A model generated the notes under the pieces. It saw only the letters and a program-made list of their open reading frames with translations. It did no database searches and was not told the DNA's origin. A stretch of 37,023 nucleotides of DNA. Source: JAWKTM01 sp041399085. GTDB taxonomy: Bacteria; Planctomycetota; Planctomycetia; Pirellulales; Pirellulaceae. The DNA is taken from positions 1 to 37,023 of the forward strand of contig JAWKTM010000072.1 in assembly GCA_041399085.1 (NCBI GenBank), written 5' to 3'. The number at the start of each line of letters is the position of its first letter. Position 1 is the stretch's first letter. Position numbers and translations under genes: made by a program. Below are positions 26,261-35,735 of this stretch, in pieces.

Positions 26261-29200
26261 GCTTGCTGTTTGGCGTGAGAGATTTGCAACGCCCCCGGCA
26301 CCGATTGGGTCGTGCCGCGCGAACTTCCTTCCATGCGTCGATACTGCAACTCGGTCGTTTTGGACTCGCCGCTCGGCATGATCGAACTGGCTCGCACAAT
26401 CGCGCGCCGGTCGTAGCGCCGTCCCAACGCCCAATCCAGCCAGCGAGCCAACAACACCAGCGCAAGTCCGACCACGGCGGCTTGCGCGACAAAGGCCGCC
26501 AGCTCCGGCGCTTGAAACGCCAGTCCAACAATCACTACCGCGGCCGCGAACAGCACGGTCGGTCGCCGCAACGAGGCGAACGTAATCAACGACAATCCGA
26601 CAATCAGCGCCAAACCGCCTGCCAACAGCAACAACCAACTCCGCTCGGCCGTCAGCACGTGGACGTCGTCGACCGCATTGAGCGAACTAAACAGATATTG
26701 ATTCGTGGCTTTCGCCGGCGGACCTTCACGATCGCGCGATGTCGCGCCGACCCATCGTTCCAAATACCGCTGGTCGTGCGTCGCACAGCGTTCCCAGTAG
26801 TAGCCGCGCCAACACCATTGCTGTACCGCCATCATGTTGGCCGGCGTGGTCATCAGGTGCTCGCCGCGAGGCAGAATCAATTGCCAGAAGAACAGATCGC
26901 TGCGATCTTGTCCGGCCAACCGCGGCGCGGCGATCGACATCCAGCCAGCGCCGGGACGATTGTCTCCGAAGCGATACCAAAGCTCCAGAAGTACTTCGCC
27001 GCCAACCTTGTTGTCGGGAATGCCGATCAACGCCGTTCCTTCGTCGTCGATCGAAACCAGCCGCGGCGACTCGCCATCGACCGTCGCTTGCACGCTGTCA
27101 ATGTCAACCTCGGACGGCAGTTCGACCTTCAGCAAACTCGAATGGGCTTGCAAGCGAAACGAAGCTCGGTCCCGTCGATCGTCGTAGGCCAACCAAGTTT
27201 GCAGCCAAGCTCGGCGCAGCGTTGCCTCCACTCCGCCATTCGACTTGTGCAGCCGCGTCACTCGCAACCGCAGCGGCTCGCGCCACGCGGAACTGGCAAA
27301 ACGCATTTCGCCGCTCGCCGGATCGGTTTCATCGCGCCAAGCTCCTTCGCGCAAGTCGATCAGCATCGCGTCGGCCACCTTAATCGCCGCTTCCGCCGAT
27401 GGCACCGTCATCTCTTGATTGGCGTCAGGCAGCGCGAACTGCAAGTCGATCGCCGTGCCCCGATTGGTCGGCGCTTCGTCCAGTGCCAGCGAATAACTCA
27501 AGCGAATTCGCAGTTGATTGCTACGCTGTTCGAGCAAGTCGACGATGATCGGCCTGAGCGAATCCACCGGCGGTTCCGAGGACAATTGTTCCGCGATGCG
27601 ATATGGCAAAACTTCGCCGTCGGCCTCGATCGTCAACGACCGATCGGCCAGCGCACTCTTGGGTACGAGCAACCGCACGTGAGAGATCGGCTCGTAATCG
27701 ATCGTGTAATCCAGCGTCTGACGAACGTCGGCCCGCGCATTGTGCAGCGTCACGTCCGACTGCGACTCGACCGTCAACATCCGCTCGCGGACGCGATGGT
27801 CGCCAATGAATCGTGCGGTCGCTTCGCCAGCTCGCTCGCGATAAAACCACGGCTTCTGTCGCCAGTCGCCCAGCGTCAATTGCGGTGGCGAGGGGTCCGA
27901 CACGAGCCCCACGAGTTCCTCGCCGCGAGGCGTCAATTCCACATTGTCGGCCGGAACCACCGCCACAATCGCCGGCGAAGGATTCGCGTCCGGCAGCCGG
28001 GGAAGCGTGGCCGAGACGGTCGCGTTCTCCAATTCCCGATGCGCTTGCACGCGAATCTGAAGCGGCGGGCTGGTGGTGAAAGCTTCGGACTTCAACGTCA
28101 ACAGCAATGGGCCTCCCGCCGCGTCCGCTCGATCGAAACTCACCAACGACGAAGGCTCGACACTGTCCAAAGTCCAATCGGCCAAGTCGATCTTCAAGCC
28201 GCTCGCGCTGCCTTGGATCGTGTAGTTTAAGGTCGCGTCCAGCACCATTTGTTTGTCGCGAACGTACAACACATACACCGGATCGACGAACACGCGGGCC
28301 GGCTGTGCCGTGACGCGATACGCCAGCGAATAGGGAAAGCGATCGTAGTCGAACCGAGCTTGCGTTTTCGTCGACACTCCGCTGGCAGGCAAGTCGCGCA
28401 CGCGACGCGCGTTTTTGCGTTCGAGCCACTCAATCGCATACTCGTCGTCGACCACGAAATCGACGTGGCCCCATTGCCGAGCCGCGTCCAGCACCTCGAA
28501 ACCGGCCGCTTCCAACTTGACTCCATTGGCTGTCGACTTGGTCGACTCGGCCAACAATCGCAATTCGATCGGCCCACTTGTCGGCGCGCCCTGCCATTTC
28601 ACTCGCACCACGGTGCTGCCGCCGTTGTTGATTGCCTCGGCGTCGGCCGTCAGTCGCTCGATGGAGAAATTGGGATTCGCGGTGGGCGTGTATTCCATGT
28701 CGGGCGGCAATCGAACGTCAAACGTTTCGATCGGTCCGCCGTAGCTGAACACGCGCAGATTCGCCTCGCCGCGGATTCGACGCCGACCTTCGATGCGTTC
28801 GATCCGCACGGATGAAGCGCAGCTTGCTTCCAGCACCGTCGCCGCCTGAGCCACGGCGCCTCGCGATGGACGCCAACGCAGCTCGATCTGTCCGCCGTTG
28901 GTTTCCAAATTGACCCGAGTCGTCTCGCCATTGTTCGTCGCCGGCGCCGTGGCCTTCGACGACGCTTCGGTCACTTCCACGACCGCGTTCGGCATGTCGA
29001 GCGTCATGTCCAACCGCGTCGGGAACGTCGGCAATTCAAATCGCGTCGATCGTTCCGCTCCCAATTTGCGAACCGAGCCGAGCAGTTGCATGGTCAGCTT
29101 GTGCGACGAATCCTTCTCACCGCGAATCCAAGCCACGTAGCCGCCCGATTTCGGCTGGAACTCCAACACCAAGTCGCCGTCGCCTTCGTACTCGGCCGGC

Positions 29201-29637
29201 TTGCGCAGAAACGCGTCGCTCAATCCCAGCGGCACGCGGACGTAACCCTGACGCTCGCCGGCAATTCGACCTTCGACCACCAATGCCAGCTCGACGCGAT
29301 CGCCATTCGTCGTGCCGGTGACCGCCACCGAAGTGAAGGCAAATGCCGGTGCGCCGTTGTCGCCGCCCCCTTCCTTGCGATTCCACCACCGGTCGTATTC
29401 TTCGAACGTGATGTCCGGCACCAAGACCAGCTTGCCGTCCTTGTCGCGGACGTAAAACACCGGTGCCGTTTCGCTGACCGAGCCACCGGCCGAAGGTTGT
29501 ACGGCCGGCGATGCTGGATTCGCTATGGGCATCGGCTGCGCACGAAGCGACCTCGGCGCGAATCCCCCGTCGATCATCGCGATCAGAACGAGGGCCAGCG
29601 TCAACGGGCCTAGCGAAGCGTGGTGCTGTATCCGCAT
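26257..29637 (-). CDS. Large membrane-anchored exported protein A
   Basis: I recognise no family. The 1126-aa product starts at MRIQHHASLG; the open frame reaches 29706, but only this start gives a signal peptide (residues 1-33). It continues with FYVRDKDGKLVLVPDITFEEYD (split here by residues 61-82 only), a run of beta-rich domains, the motif RVQAHRE (529-535), further beta domains and a Trp/Cys-rich stretch (QQWCWRGYYWERC). Three or four membrane helices (about 1000-1072) and a charged 54-residue tail follow. Topology therefore resembles a large external part anchored by C-terminal helices with a short cytoplasmic tail. It is the first gene of the cluster and its TGA overlaps the ATG of protein B. 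Its architecture parallels each half of protein B, which suggests duplication. The repeat-rich spacer upstream presumably holds the promoter. Confidence 0.85.
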   Translation of the reverse strand: MRIQHHASLGPLTLALVLIAMIDGGFAPRSLRAQPMPIANPASPAVQPSAGGSVSETAPVFYVRDKDGKLVLVPDITFEEYDRWWNRKEGGGDNGAPAFAFTSVAVTGTTNGDRVELALVVEGRIAGERQGYVRVPLGLSDAFLRKPAEYEGDGDLVLEFQPKSGGYVAWIRGEKDSSHKLTMQLLGSVRKLGAERSTRFELPTFPTRLDMTLDMPNAVVEVTEASSKATAPATNNGETTRVNLETNGGQIELRWRPSRGAVAQAATVLEASCASSVRIERIEGRRRIRGEANLRVFSYGGPIETFDVRLPPDMEYTPTANPNFSIERLTADAEAINNGGSTVVRVKWQGAPTSGPIELRLLAESTKSTANGVKLEAAGFEVLDAARQWGHVDFVVDDEYAIEWLERKNARRVRDLPASGVSTKTQARFDYDRFPYSLAYRVTAQPARVFVDPVYVLYVRDKQMVLDATLNYTIQGSASGLKIDLADWTLDSVEPSSLVSFDRADAAGGPLLLTLKSEAFTTSPPLQIRVQAHRELENATVSATLPRLPDANPSPAIVAVVPADNVELTPRGEELVGLVSDPSPPQLTLGDWRQKPWFYRERAGEATARFIGDHRVRERMLTVESQSDVTLHNARADVRQTLDYTIDYEPISHVRLLVPKSALADRSLTIEADGEVLPYRIAEQLSSEPPVDSLRPIIVDLLEQRSNQLRIRLSYSLALDEAPTNRGTAIDLQFALPDANQEMTVPSAEAAIKVADAMLIDLREGAWRDETDPASGEMRFASSAWREPLRLRVTRLHKSNGGVEATLRRAWLQTWLAYDDRRDRASFRLQAHSSLLKVELPSEVDIDSVQATVDGESPRLVSIDDEGTALIGIPDNKVGGEVLLELWYRFGDNRPGAGWMSIAAPRLAGQDRSDLFFWQLILPRGEHLMTTPANMMAVQQWCWRGYYWERCATHDQRYLERWVGATSRDREGPPAKATNQYLFSSLNAVDDVHVLTAERSWLLLLAGGLALIVGLSLITFASLRRPTVLFAAAVVIVGLAFQAPELAAFVAQAAVVGLALVLLARWLDWALGRRYDRRAIVRASSIMPSGESKTTELQYRRMEGSSRGTTQSVPGALQISHAKQQA

Positions 29638-29706
29638 CGGGAAAAGTGAGGTGCGACAGGTGCGTCCGAGAAAAGACTTCGGCGGAACAAAACGCGAGCA
29701 GCACAA

Positions 29707-30085
29707 GTAGGTTTTAGTCTACGCAGTCTGGCTGAATCATCAAAGCTGCAAACTTGCCGCAGGTGTTCAATTTGCTGATTTCAACCGCGACATGACCCTC
29801 AAACACCCCTATATGGGGATTCAATTGTGCCAATCCCCGGTGTGCCTGGGGCCGAGCAAAGCGAGCCCCCAGACGAAAACGGTTGGTTTGCACGCCCAGA
29901 GTCCCGCTCTGGGTGGCACGCCCAGAGTCTTCGATGGGTGTGGCTGGATCGCGCTGTGCGCCGGGTCTCCCGACCCCGCACGCTGTTGACCGCAGGTCTC
30001 CCAGCGCTGCGAGAGACCTGCGGTCGGCGGTTTCGGCGAGGTCGGGAGACCTGCGCCCGAACGCGGACCTGCGCCGAGCGCGGAC
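29707..30085. other. Gene-free region holding repeat copy 3
   Basis: About 380 nt between gene A and the inositol-monophosphatase gene. Most of it is occupied by the third copy of the dispersed repeat. Open frames crossing it show no features of a gene. The promoter of the giant-protein cluster should lie here. Confidence 0.55.
29842..30057 (+). repeat. Dispersed modular intergenic repeat, copy 3
   Basis: Opposite orientation to copies 1 and 2. Module A is at 29842-29874 (GTGCCTGGGGCCGAG ... GCCCCCAGAC), module B at 29912-29945 (core CCCAGAGTCTTCGATGGG) and module C at 30013-30057 (CGGTTTCGGCGAGGT between two GAGACCTGCG boxes). Inside it are a 7-bp hairpin, CCCAGAG-TCCCG-CTCTGGG (29895-29913), and a 14-bp direct repeat (29890 and 29916). 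Two near-tandem 17-18-nt GCGGACCT units follow up to the stop of the next gene. Confidence 0.7.
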
Positions 30086-30943
30086 CTACCCAGCGGCCTT
30101 CAACACTTCGACGAGTTCGCCGTGCAGCGACTCCGTCGCTGACGACGCGAACCGGGGATCCAGCAACGAGAATGGACGGCCGTCGATGTGGGTGACCTGC
30201 CCGCCCGCTTCCGCCAGAATCAAGCAGCCGGCGGCGACATCCCACGCTTTGACGCTGGTCGCCCAGTAACCGTCCAACCGGCCCGCCGCTACGTAGCAAA
30301 GATTCAGGGCCGCGGAGCCAAAGCGGCGAATCGCCTGACAACGCATCATCACTTCCACGAACCGCCGAATTTCCGGCGAATCGCGTTCGACGTGAGCCGA
30401 AAAGCTGGCGGCAACCAATGCCTGATCGAGCGAACGGCAGTCGCTCACGCGAATCGCTTCGCCGTTCAAAAACGCCCCGCCCCCGGCCGTCGCCGAAAAA
30501 CACTCGTCGGCGATCGGATCGTACACCACTCCAGCCACCGTTCGTCCCCGCTGGGAAACCGCGACGGAAACGCTAAACGCCGGCAGCCCGTGGACGAAGT
30601 TGGTCGTGCCATCCAGCGGGTCCACAATCCAAACCGGCGTGTCGGATTCGAACGCCTGCCGCAAGTCCGGTCGCCCCTCGTCCGTCGATTCCTCGCCCAG
30701 AAACAGGTGCTCGGGAAATCGCGTTAACACAAGCTGCTGAATGACTTGCTGCGATTCCACGTCGGCTTCGGTCACGAGGTCATTGCGGCCTTTCTCGCGA
30801 GCTCGAATCCGACCAAGCCAACCTCGCAACACCTCTCCGCCGGCTCGTGCCGCCGCTTCACAGACTTCCCGATAGGAACAATTCACCAGGGCTTCCTCGC
30901 TTCGGTGATTGGAAAAAACACACGTGCGCGGCAGGTCGTCCAT
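30086..30943 (-). CDS. Inositol monophosphatase family enzyme
   Basis: A 285-aa Mg2+-dependent phosphatase of the inositol-1-monophosphatase/SuhB/CysQ family, hydrolysing inositol phosphates, histidinol phosphate or 3'-phosphoadenosine phosphates depending on the member. Metal-site motifs are complete: FLGEES (Glu84-Glu85), VDPLDGTTNF (Asp108, Asp111) and AWDVAAG (Asp235). The N-terminal helix AARAGGEVL and KGRNDLVTEADVESQ are typical. The ATG at 30943 gives about 20 extra residues before the usual start; a GTG at codon 20 may be the real one, and another GTG lies at 30955. It reads into a repeat-containing spacer and has no same-strand neighbour within 380 nt, so it appears to be transcribed alone. 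The exact substrate cannot be read from sequence. Confidence 0.9.
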   Translation of the reverse strand: MDDLPRTCVFSNHRSEEALVNCSYREVCEAAARAGGEVLRGWLGRIRAREKGRNDLVTEADVESQQVIQQLVLTRFPEHLFLGEESTDEGRPDLRQAFESDTPVWIVDPLDGTTNFVHGLPAFSVSVAVSQRGRTVAGVVYDPIADECFSATAGGGAFLNGEAIRVSDCRSLDQALVAASFSAHVERDSPEIRRFVEVMMRCQAIRRFGSAALNLCYVAAGRLDGYWATSVKAWDVAAGCLILAEAGGQVTHIDGRPFSLLDPRFASSATESLHGELVEVLKAAG

Positions 30944-30948
30944 CCGTG

Positions 30949-30977
30949 TTGACACTTTTTTTCTGCCAGACTATGGA
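30949..30977 (+). promoter_or_regulatory. Candidate sigma-70-type promoter
   Basis: A perfect TTGACA (30949-30954), a 17-nt spacer and TATGGA (30972-30977). The -35 is ideal and the spacing correct; the -10 matches the consensus at only three positions. It points toward a 160-nt gene-free stretch that ends in a strong terminator. Confidence 0.4.
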
Positions 30978-30983
30978 CACGCC

Positions 30984-31142
30984 ATCCGATCTTGTTATCA
31001 TCATCTTAGTGCTGTTTGGGTAGAGACCAAGGTAGCTGCTGACAAGTCAGCCTTATTCACGGTTATTCTGTTCACCGATTGCGACCTCGGCCTCTTCTCT
31101 GTTCCGGCCCCGCCGTCTCGCTTGCGAGCGGCGGGGTTTTTT
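30984..31142 (+). ncRNA. Candidate small RNA or leader transcript
   Basis: A non-coding stretch of about 160 nt lies between the candidate promoter and a strong terminator, upstream of the gene at 31173. It contains a small hairpin GCTGAC-AA-GTCAGC (31038-31051). I could not match it to 6S, SRP, tmRNA or RNase P RNA. It could be an independent small RNA or a terminated leader controlling the next gene. Confidence 0.35.
31108..31142 (+). terminator. Strong intrinsic terminator upstream of a gene
   Basis: CCCCGCCG and CGGCGGGG close a stem extended by CTCGC-TT-GCGAG, followed by six T residues. No plus-strand gene precedes it, so it ends either a small RNA or a leader of the following gene (ATG at 31173). 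Confidence 0.85.
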
Positions 31143-31172
31143 CGTTTTATCCGGCAACGATATCATCCGAGC

Positions 31173-31877
31173 ATGTGGAACTGCGACGGTCATCTCGCCA
31201 GTTGGCGCACGGCGGCGTTTTCTCTGGAAATGGATTTGTCGCGGCCCAACCGCGGCATTTCGGAATGGACCCGCGGCGGCGTCAAGCTTCCACGGATGCG
31301 GCTGTTGTCGGCAATTTGGCAACCTGCCCGTTCGTCGAGCGACGCGGAAACAATCGAGGATTGCTATCCTCGCGGACGTGATCTGATTGTCACGTATGCC
31401 CAAACGCCGGAGCGATCCGTGCGGCCGCAAGTCTACTGGCGTATGATTGTCGACGAATCGCAGGGCTCCAGCGCGGGGCCGATGCCGCTGGGCGTCGAAT
31501 GGATTGGTTCCATGCAGACCAGCTTCCTCGATAGCCAGCCTCAAGTCGATTCCGTCTCGGAGTTCGATTCGGCGGATTGGAAATTGGAGTCAGTTGACTG
31601 CTACGGCTGCCCCGCCTTTGTCGCTCGGCCGACCGATGGCAAGTCGCCCAGCATCTTAATCGCCGCACACCCGAGTGACTGCCAAGTACACCAAATGGAC
31701 GAGTCGTCGTCGGACACCGTCGCTCTGCGGTTTCGTCTGTTCACCGAGTCGCTGGAAAAGGGCGTCATCCGTCGCGGCCGAATTCGTGCGCACTTGCTCG
31801 ACACGCCATCGAACGAGGAAGCGGTCGAACGAGCCATCTCCCAGTTCCTCGCATCGGAACCGCCGCTGACGACTTGA
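31173..31877 (+). CDS. Uncharacterised soluble protein
   Basis: I do not recognise a family. The 234-aa product is called from the ATG of MWNCDGHLASW, because the open frame upstream crosses the terminator hairpin and cannot be coding. No signal peptide or membrane helix is seen. The composition looks like a globular domain with many beta-strands in its middle (RDLIVTYAQ, PQVYWRMIVDE, ILIAAHPSDCQV) and a helical end (NEEAVERAISQFLASEP). The ribosome-binding site is weak. It is convergent with the RND pump gene (42 nt between the stops). The strong terminator 30 nt before its start may regulate it by attenuation. Alternative start codons further in cannot be excluded. Confidence 0.7.
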   Translation: MWNCDGHLASWRTAAFSLEMDLSRPNRGISEWTRGGVKLPRMRLLSAIWQPARSSSDAETIEDCYPRGRDLIVTYAQTPERSVRPQVYWRMIVDESQGSSAGPMPLGVEWIGSMQTSFLDSQPQVDSVSEFDSADWKLESVDCYGCPAFVARPTDGKSPSILIAAHPSDCQVHQMDESSSDTVALRFRLFTESLEKGVIRRGRIRAHLLDTPSNEEAVERAISQFLASEPPLTT

Positions 31878-31919
31878 GCGCCCTAGTCCGGCGTTCCTGC
31901 CGCCGCTGTCACGTGGCCG

Positions 31920-34900
31920 CTATCGCGCGGTCGCCACGTCAGCCGCATTCGCATCCACCGACGAAGGTGACGACGATCCGTCGAGCAACCTCTGTTCGGA
32001 ATCCGACGAGTTCACCACGCGCTCGGCGGCTCGCAAGCCCATCAGCCAAAACAACGCTGGGTGGACGAAGAAATCCAACATCGTCGAACTGATTAAGCCG
32101 CCAAGAATGACCGTCGCCACTGGATACAGAATTTCCTTGCCTGGTTCTCCGCCCGCGATCACGAGCGGCACCAAACCAATCCCCGAGGTCAACGCCGTCA
32201 TGAGCACCGGCGCCAAGCGCTCGACTCCAGCCCGGACGATCATCGCCTGCGACCAATCCTCGCCCTCGTATTTCACCAGATGCAGATAATGGTTCAGCAG
32301 CAAGATGCCATTGCGCGAAGCAATCCCGGCTAACGAAATGAAACCCACCATCGCTGCAATCGTTAATGTTTGTCCTGTCACGACCAAAGCAACGACGGAT
32401 CCGATGAACGCCATCGGCAATGCCATCATCACTTGTAACGCCAGATTGATCGATCGAAACATCGAGTACAGCACCAACAGCACGCCACCCAGCGAAACCA
32501 CGAATAACAAACCAATCACCCGCGATGCCGACTGCTGGCTCTCGAACTGGCCGCTGTACTCGACGAAATAACCGGGCGGCAAACTGCCGACAATCGGCTG
32601 GGCCCGACGCTGGATGTCTCCCACTACATCAACAACGCCTCGTGTCTCCACATTGCATTGCAGCACGATTCGACGCCGCACGTTTTCGCGATTGATGGTA
32701 TTCGGGCCGCCCGACTCATAGATGTTCGCAACAGCCTGCAACGGAATTCGCCCGCCATCTTTCAAGTTGATCGTCAGACGCTTTAACGCTTCCGGATCCT
32801 CCCGATACCGTTCGTCCATGCGAATAAGCAGATCGAAAGTCCGCTGTCCATCAAGCACCTCGGATACAACTTGGCCGTTCATGGCCGTCTCGATGAACTC
32901 ATTCACTTCGGCCGGAGTCAAGCCATTCAATAACAATTGATCCCGGTCCAATTCAATCCTTAACTGAGGAATGATTACTTGCGGCTCGATCAACGGATCG
33001 GTCACTCCAGGAACCGACTCCATCGCCGCCATCAACTCCTGAGCCTTGCGACGCAAAACGTCGAGGTCATCTCCATACAGCTTAATTCCAATCTGCGCCT
33101 TCACGCCGGAAATCATGTGAGATATGAGATGAGCGATCGGTTGCTCGACGGTTGTTACAATCCCCGTAATATCGCCCATTGCTTCGCGAATCTCGGTCAG
33201 TTGTTGTTCCCGCGACCGTGATGACTCAGGATCGAGTTCAATGATGAACTCCGTCATGTTCACGCCTTCAGCATGCTCGTCCAGTTCGGCGCGTCCCGTA
33301 CGACGAACGAATTTGACCACATCATCAATCCGCTGAAGCCGCTGCTCGACTCGGCCAGCGATCTCATTCGACGTGTCCAGCGATGTGCCGGGCGGCAACA
33401 CCACGTTCAATTGCACGGCGCCCTCGTTGAACGGAGGCAGAAAATCCCGCTCCAAACGCCAGGCGAACAAGCCGGCGACCGCCACGAGTCCCGCCGTCAC
33501 CATGAGATTGAACCGCGGAGCCCGCAGGCTAAAGCGAATCACGGTTTCCCCTAATCGTTTCACGGCACGCAGTACAATACCATCCGCACTATGCGTCCCA
33601 AGTCCAGTACGTCCCAGCAGCCAGTAGGACAACACCGGCGTTACCGTCAAAGAGACCAAGAGGGAAGACAGAATCGAAACGATATAGGCAACGCCCAGCG
33701 GGGCGAACAGTCTGCCTTCCATGCCAGACAAAGCGAACAGTGGAATGAACACTAAGATAACAATCATCGTGCCAAACACGATCGAATTCCGAACCTCCAC
33801 ACTGGCTTGATAAACGACCAACATTGGATGAAGCGGCGATTGCCGTAACGCATTTTCTCTCAAGCGACGATAGATATTTTCCACATCCACAATCGCATCG
33901 TCCACCAACTCGCCAATGGCCACGGCCAACCCGCCGAGCGTCATCGTATTGATTGAGAGGCCAAAGATGGCGAACACGATCGCCGTCATCACAATGGAAA
34001 GCGGAATGGCGGTCAGTGTGATAAACGTCGTGCGAATATTCATTAGGAATAGAAACAGCACGATTACGACCAAAATCCCGCCGTCCCGAAGCGCCTCGAC
34101 GACATTATCGATCGCTCGGTCAATAAACGATTTTTGCATGTACAGCGGTTCGACGCGTGTGCCTTCCGGCAGGGAGTTGCGAAGGTCGTCAATGGCGGCC
34201 ATAACGTCGTCGGCAACGCGCCGAGTGTCAGCGCCTGGTTGCTTGTTGATCGTGAGCACGACGGCCGGTCCACCAGAGAACGTCTCGGGGGAAGTCCGCA
34301 GATAGGCCGCACTATCACCACGCTTCACCTGGGCGCCTTCCGTGATCGTGGCGATTTGCCCGAGCGCGATGGATCTCCCTTGGCGAACCGCCACTACCAC
34401 CTTTCTCAGATCGTCGGTCGATTGAACGCGTCCCAATGCACGGACCAGCAACTCATTGGGCCCCTGTTCGTCCAAGTAACCGCCCGTGGCGTTCTCGTTG
34501 CTGTTTTGTACCGCCTGTTTGACTTCGTGCAGCGTGACGCCAAACCGCAACATGGCGTCGGGGTCCACCAATACTTGAAACTGCTTCCTGCCACCCCCCA
34601 TCGTGAAAACTTGCGATACGCCTGGAATCGTGAGCAACCGTTGTCTCACAACCCAATCGCCCAGCGTACGCAGCTCCAACGGTTCCACGTTGTCGTCATC
34701 GGTCCACATTCCCAGCATGAGGATTTGTCCCATGATCGACGAGATCGGCGCGAGCGTGGGGCGAATACCCGGCGGCAAACGATCCTGCACCAATTGCAGC
34801 CGTTCGTTGACAATCTGACGATCGTCGTGAATATCGGTTCCCCAGTCGAATTCGACATAGATCACCGAGATGCCAACTCGATGAACTGCGAACGACCTGA

Positions 34901-35136
34901 ACACCGTTCGCTCCATTCATCGACGTTTCAGTGGAAACGTGATTAGCGCTCGACTTCCTCAGGGGCCAATCCCCGGGCCTCCCGGTCATAATCACAACAC
35001 GAGGTCGATTCAGGTCGGGGAATACATCGATCGGAGCTTGCATGGCTTGCCATGGTGGAAATCCGATCAGAAACAGCGCGGCGGCGACGACCAACAGGCG
35101 TTGCCGTAATGCAAAACGTATGACGGTATTGAGCAC
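31920..35136 (-). CDS. Heavy-metal RND efflux pump (CusA/CzcA family), frameshifted near its N terminus
   Basis: Proton-driven inner-membrane pump expelling metal cations through a periplasmic adaptor and outer-membrane channel. The main open frame ends at 34916. It holds the usual two sets of transmembrane helices and two periplasmic loops, with GGLAVAIGELVDDAIVDVEN in the fourth helix (paired Asp residues used for proton relay) and LTIAAMVGFISLAGIASRNG in the second half. The N terminus lies in another frame: a GTG at 35136 starts LNTVIRFALRQRLLVVAA and APIDVFPDLNRPRVVIMT. Between about 34880 and 34990 the conserved run 'LAPEEVERLITFPLETSMNG' can be recovered only by correcting several one-base errors. 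The intact protein would be about 1070 aa, normal for the family. It follows the adaptor gene in the same direction. Metal specificity (Cu/Ag or Co/Zn/Cd) is not evident. Confidence 0.88.
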
Positions 35137-35188
35137 GATCCAGACTTTCGTGGTGCGTGTGTTCGAAGTTGGCGACCAGTCTTCGTGG

Positions 35189-35735
35189 TTAGTGGTTGTG
35201 ACCAGCGTGGGGATCCCACACCGCCGCCAGATTTGTTCTTAATCGCCATCTGCATTTTGATGAGCGCCACGCAGCGCCACAACGTCGCCCCGAGACAAGG
35301 AGCCGTCGTCAGCTACCACGACGGAATATTGGTCACGATATTTCACATGGATGGGCACGCGATCGAAATGGCCGTCTTGATATTTGAACCTACAAAGAAC
35401 TCAGCTCCTTCTCGCGCGACGGCATCCACCGGCAACACCATTTGACCGAGCCAGCTTTCGACAGGGACTCGTAACTGCAAACGTTGTCCAGGCAAATACT
35501 CCCATTGCACATAACGATTGCCTTCGACGGTGTGATCTTTTGCAATTGTATTGGGCAGACGAACATAGAATCGCGGTGTCCGAGAATCCTGGTCTACCTG
35601 ATTGGCTAGATAGGCAATCGTGAGGCCCTCGATCCGTTCGCTTGTCGCTGACTGTTGCAGAATCGCACATCTACTGAAACTTCGTCCGCCGAGGCACGTC
35701 ACCAGATGAGCCGCATCTTGCTCGAACGCCGACCT
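35189..35735 (-). pseudogene. Frame-broken C-terminal part of the RND adaptor
   Basis: Reading across frames gives AFEQDAAHLV, then LTIAYLANQVDQDSRTPRFY, then YLPGQRLQLRVPVESW, MVLPVDAVAREGAEFFV, then FDRVPIHVKYRDQYSVVVAD, DGSLSRGDVVALRGAHQ, MQMAIKNKSGGGV and a terminal DPHAGHNH followed by TAA at 35189-35191. This is the barrel and membrane-proximal domain of a CzcB-type adaptor with a His-rich tail. Indels are needed near 35735 (a gained T and a lost G create an apparent stop), 35387, 35250 and 35220. Most change short homopolymers, so sequencing error is likely. As read, no single frame is complete. Confidence 0.75.

Noticed and set aside
25744..28230. 828-codon plus-strand open frame over the giant protein genes
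   Set aside because: Arg/Gln/His-rich composition typical of an antisense frame in high-GC DNA; the minus strand encodes clear exported proteins over the same bases.
30909..31172. Upstream extension of the uncharacterised plus-strand gene
   Set aside because: It would translate through a strong terminator hairpin; the ATG at 31173 after the terminator is more plausible.
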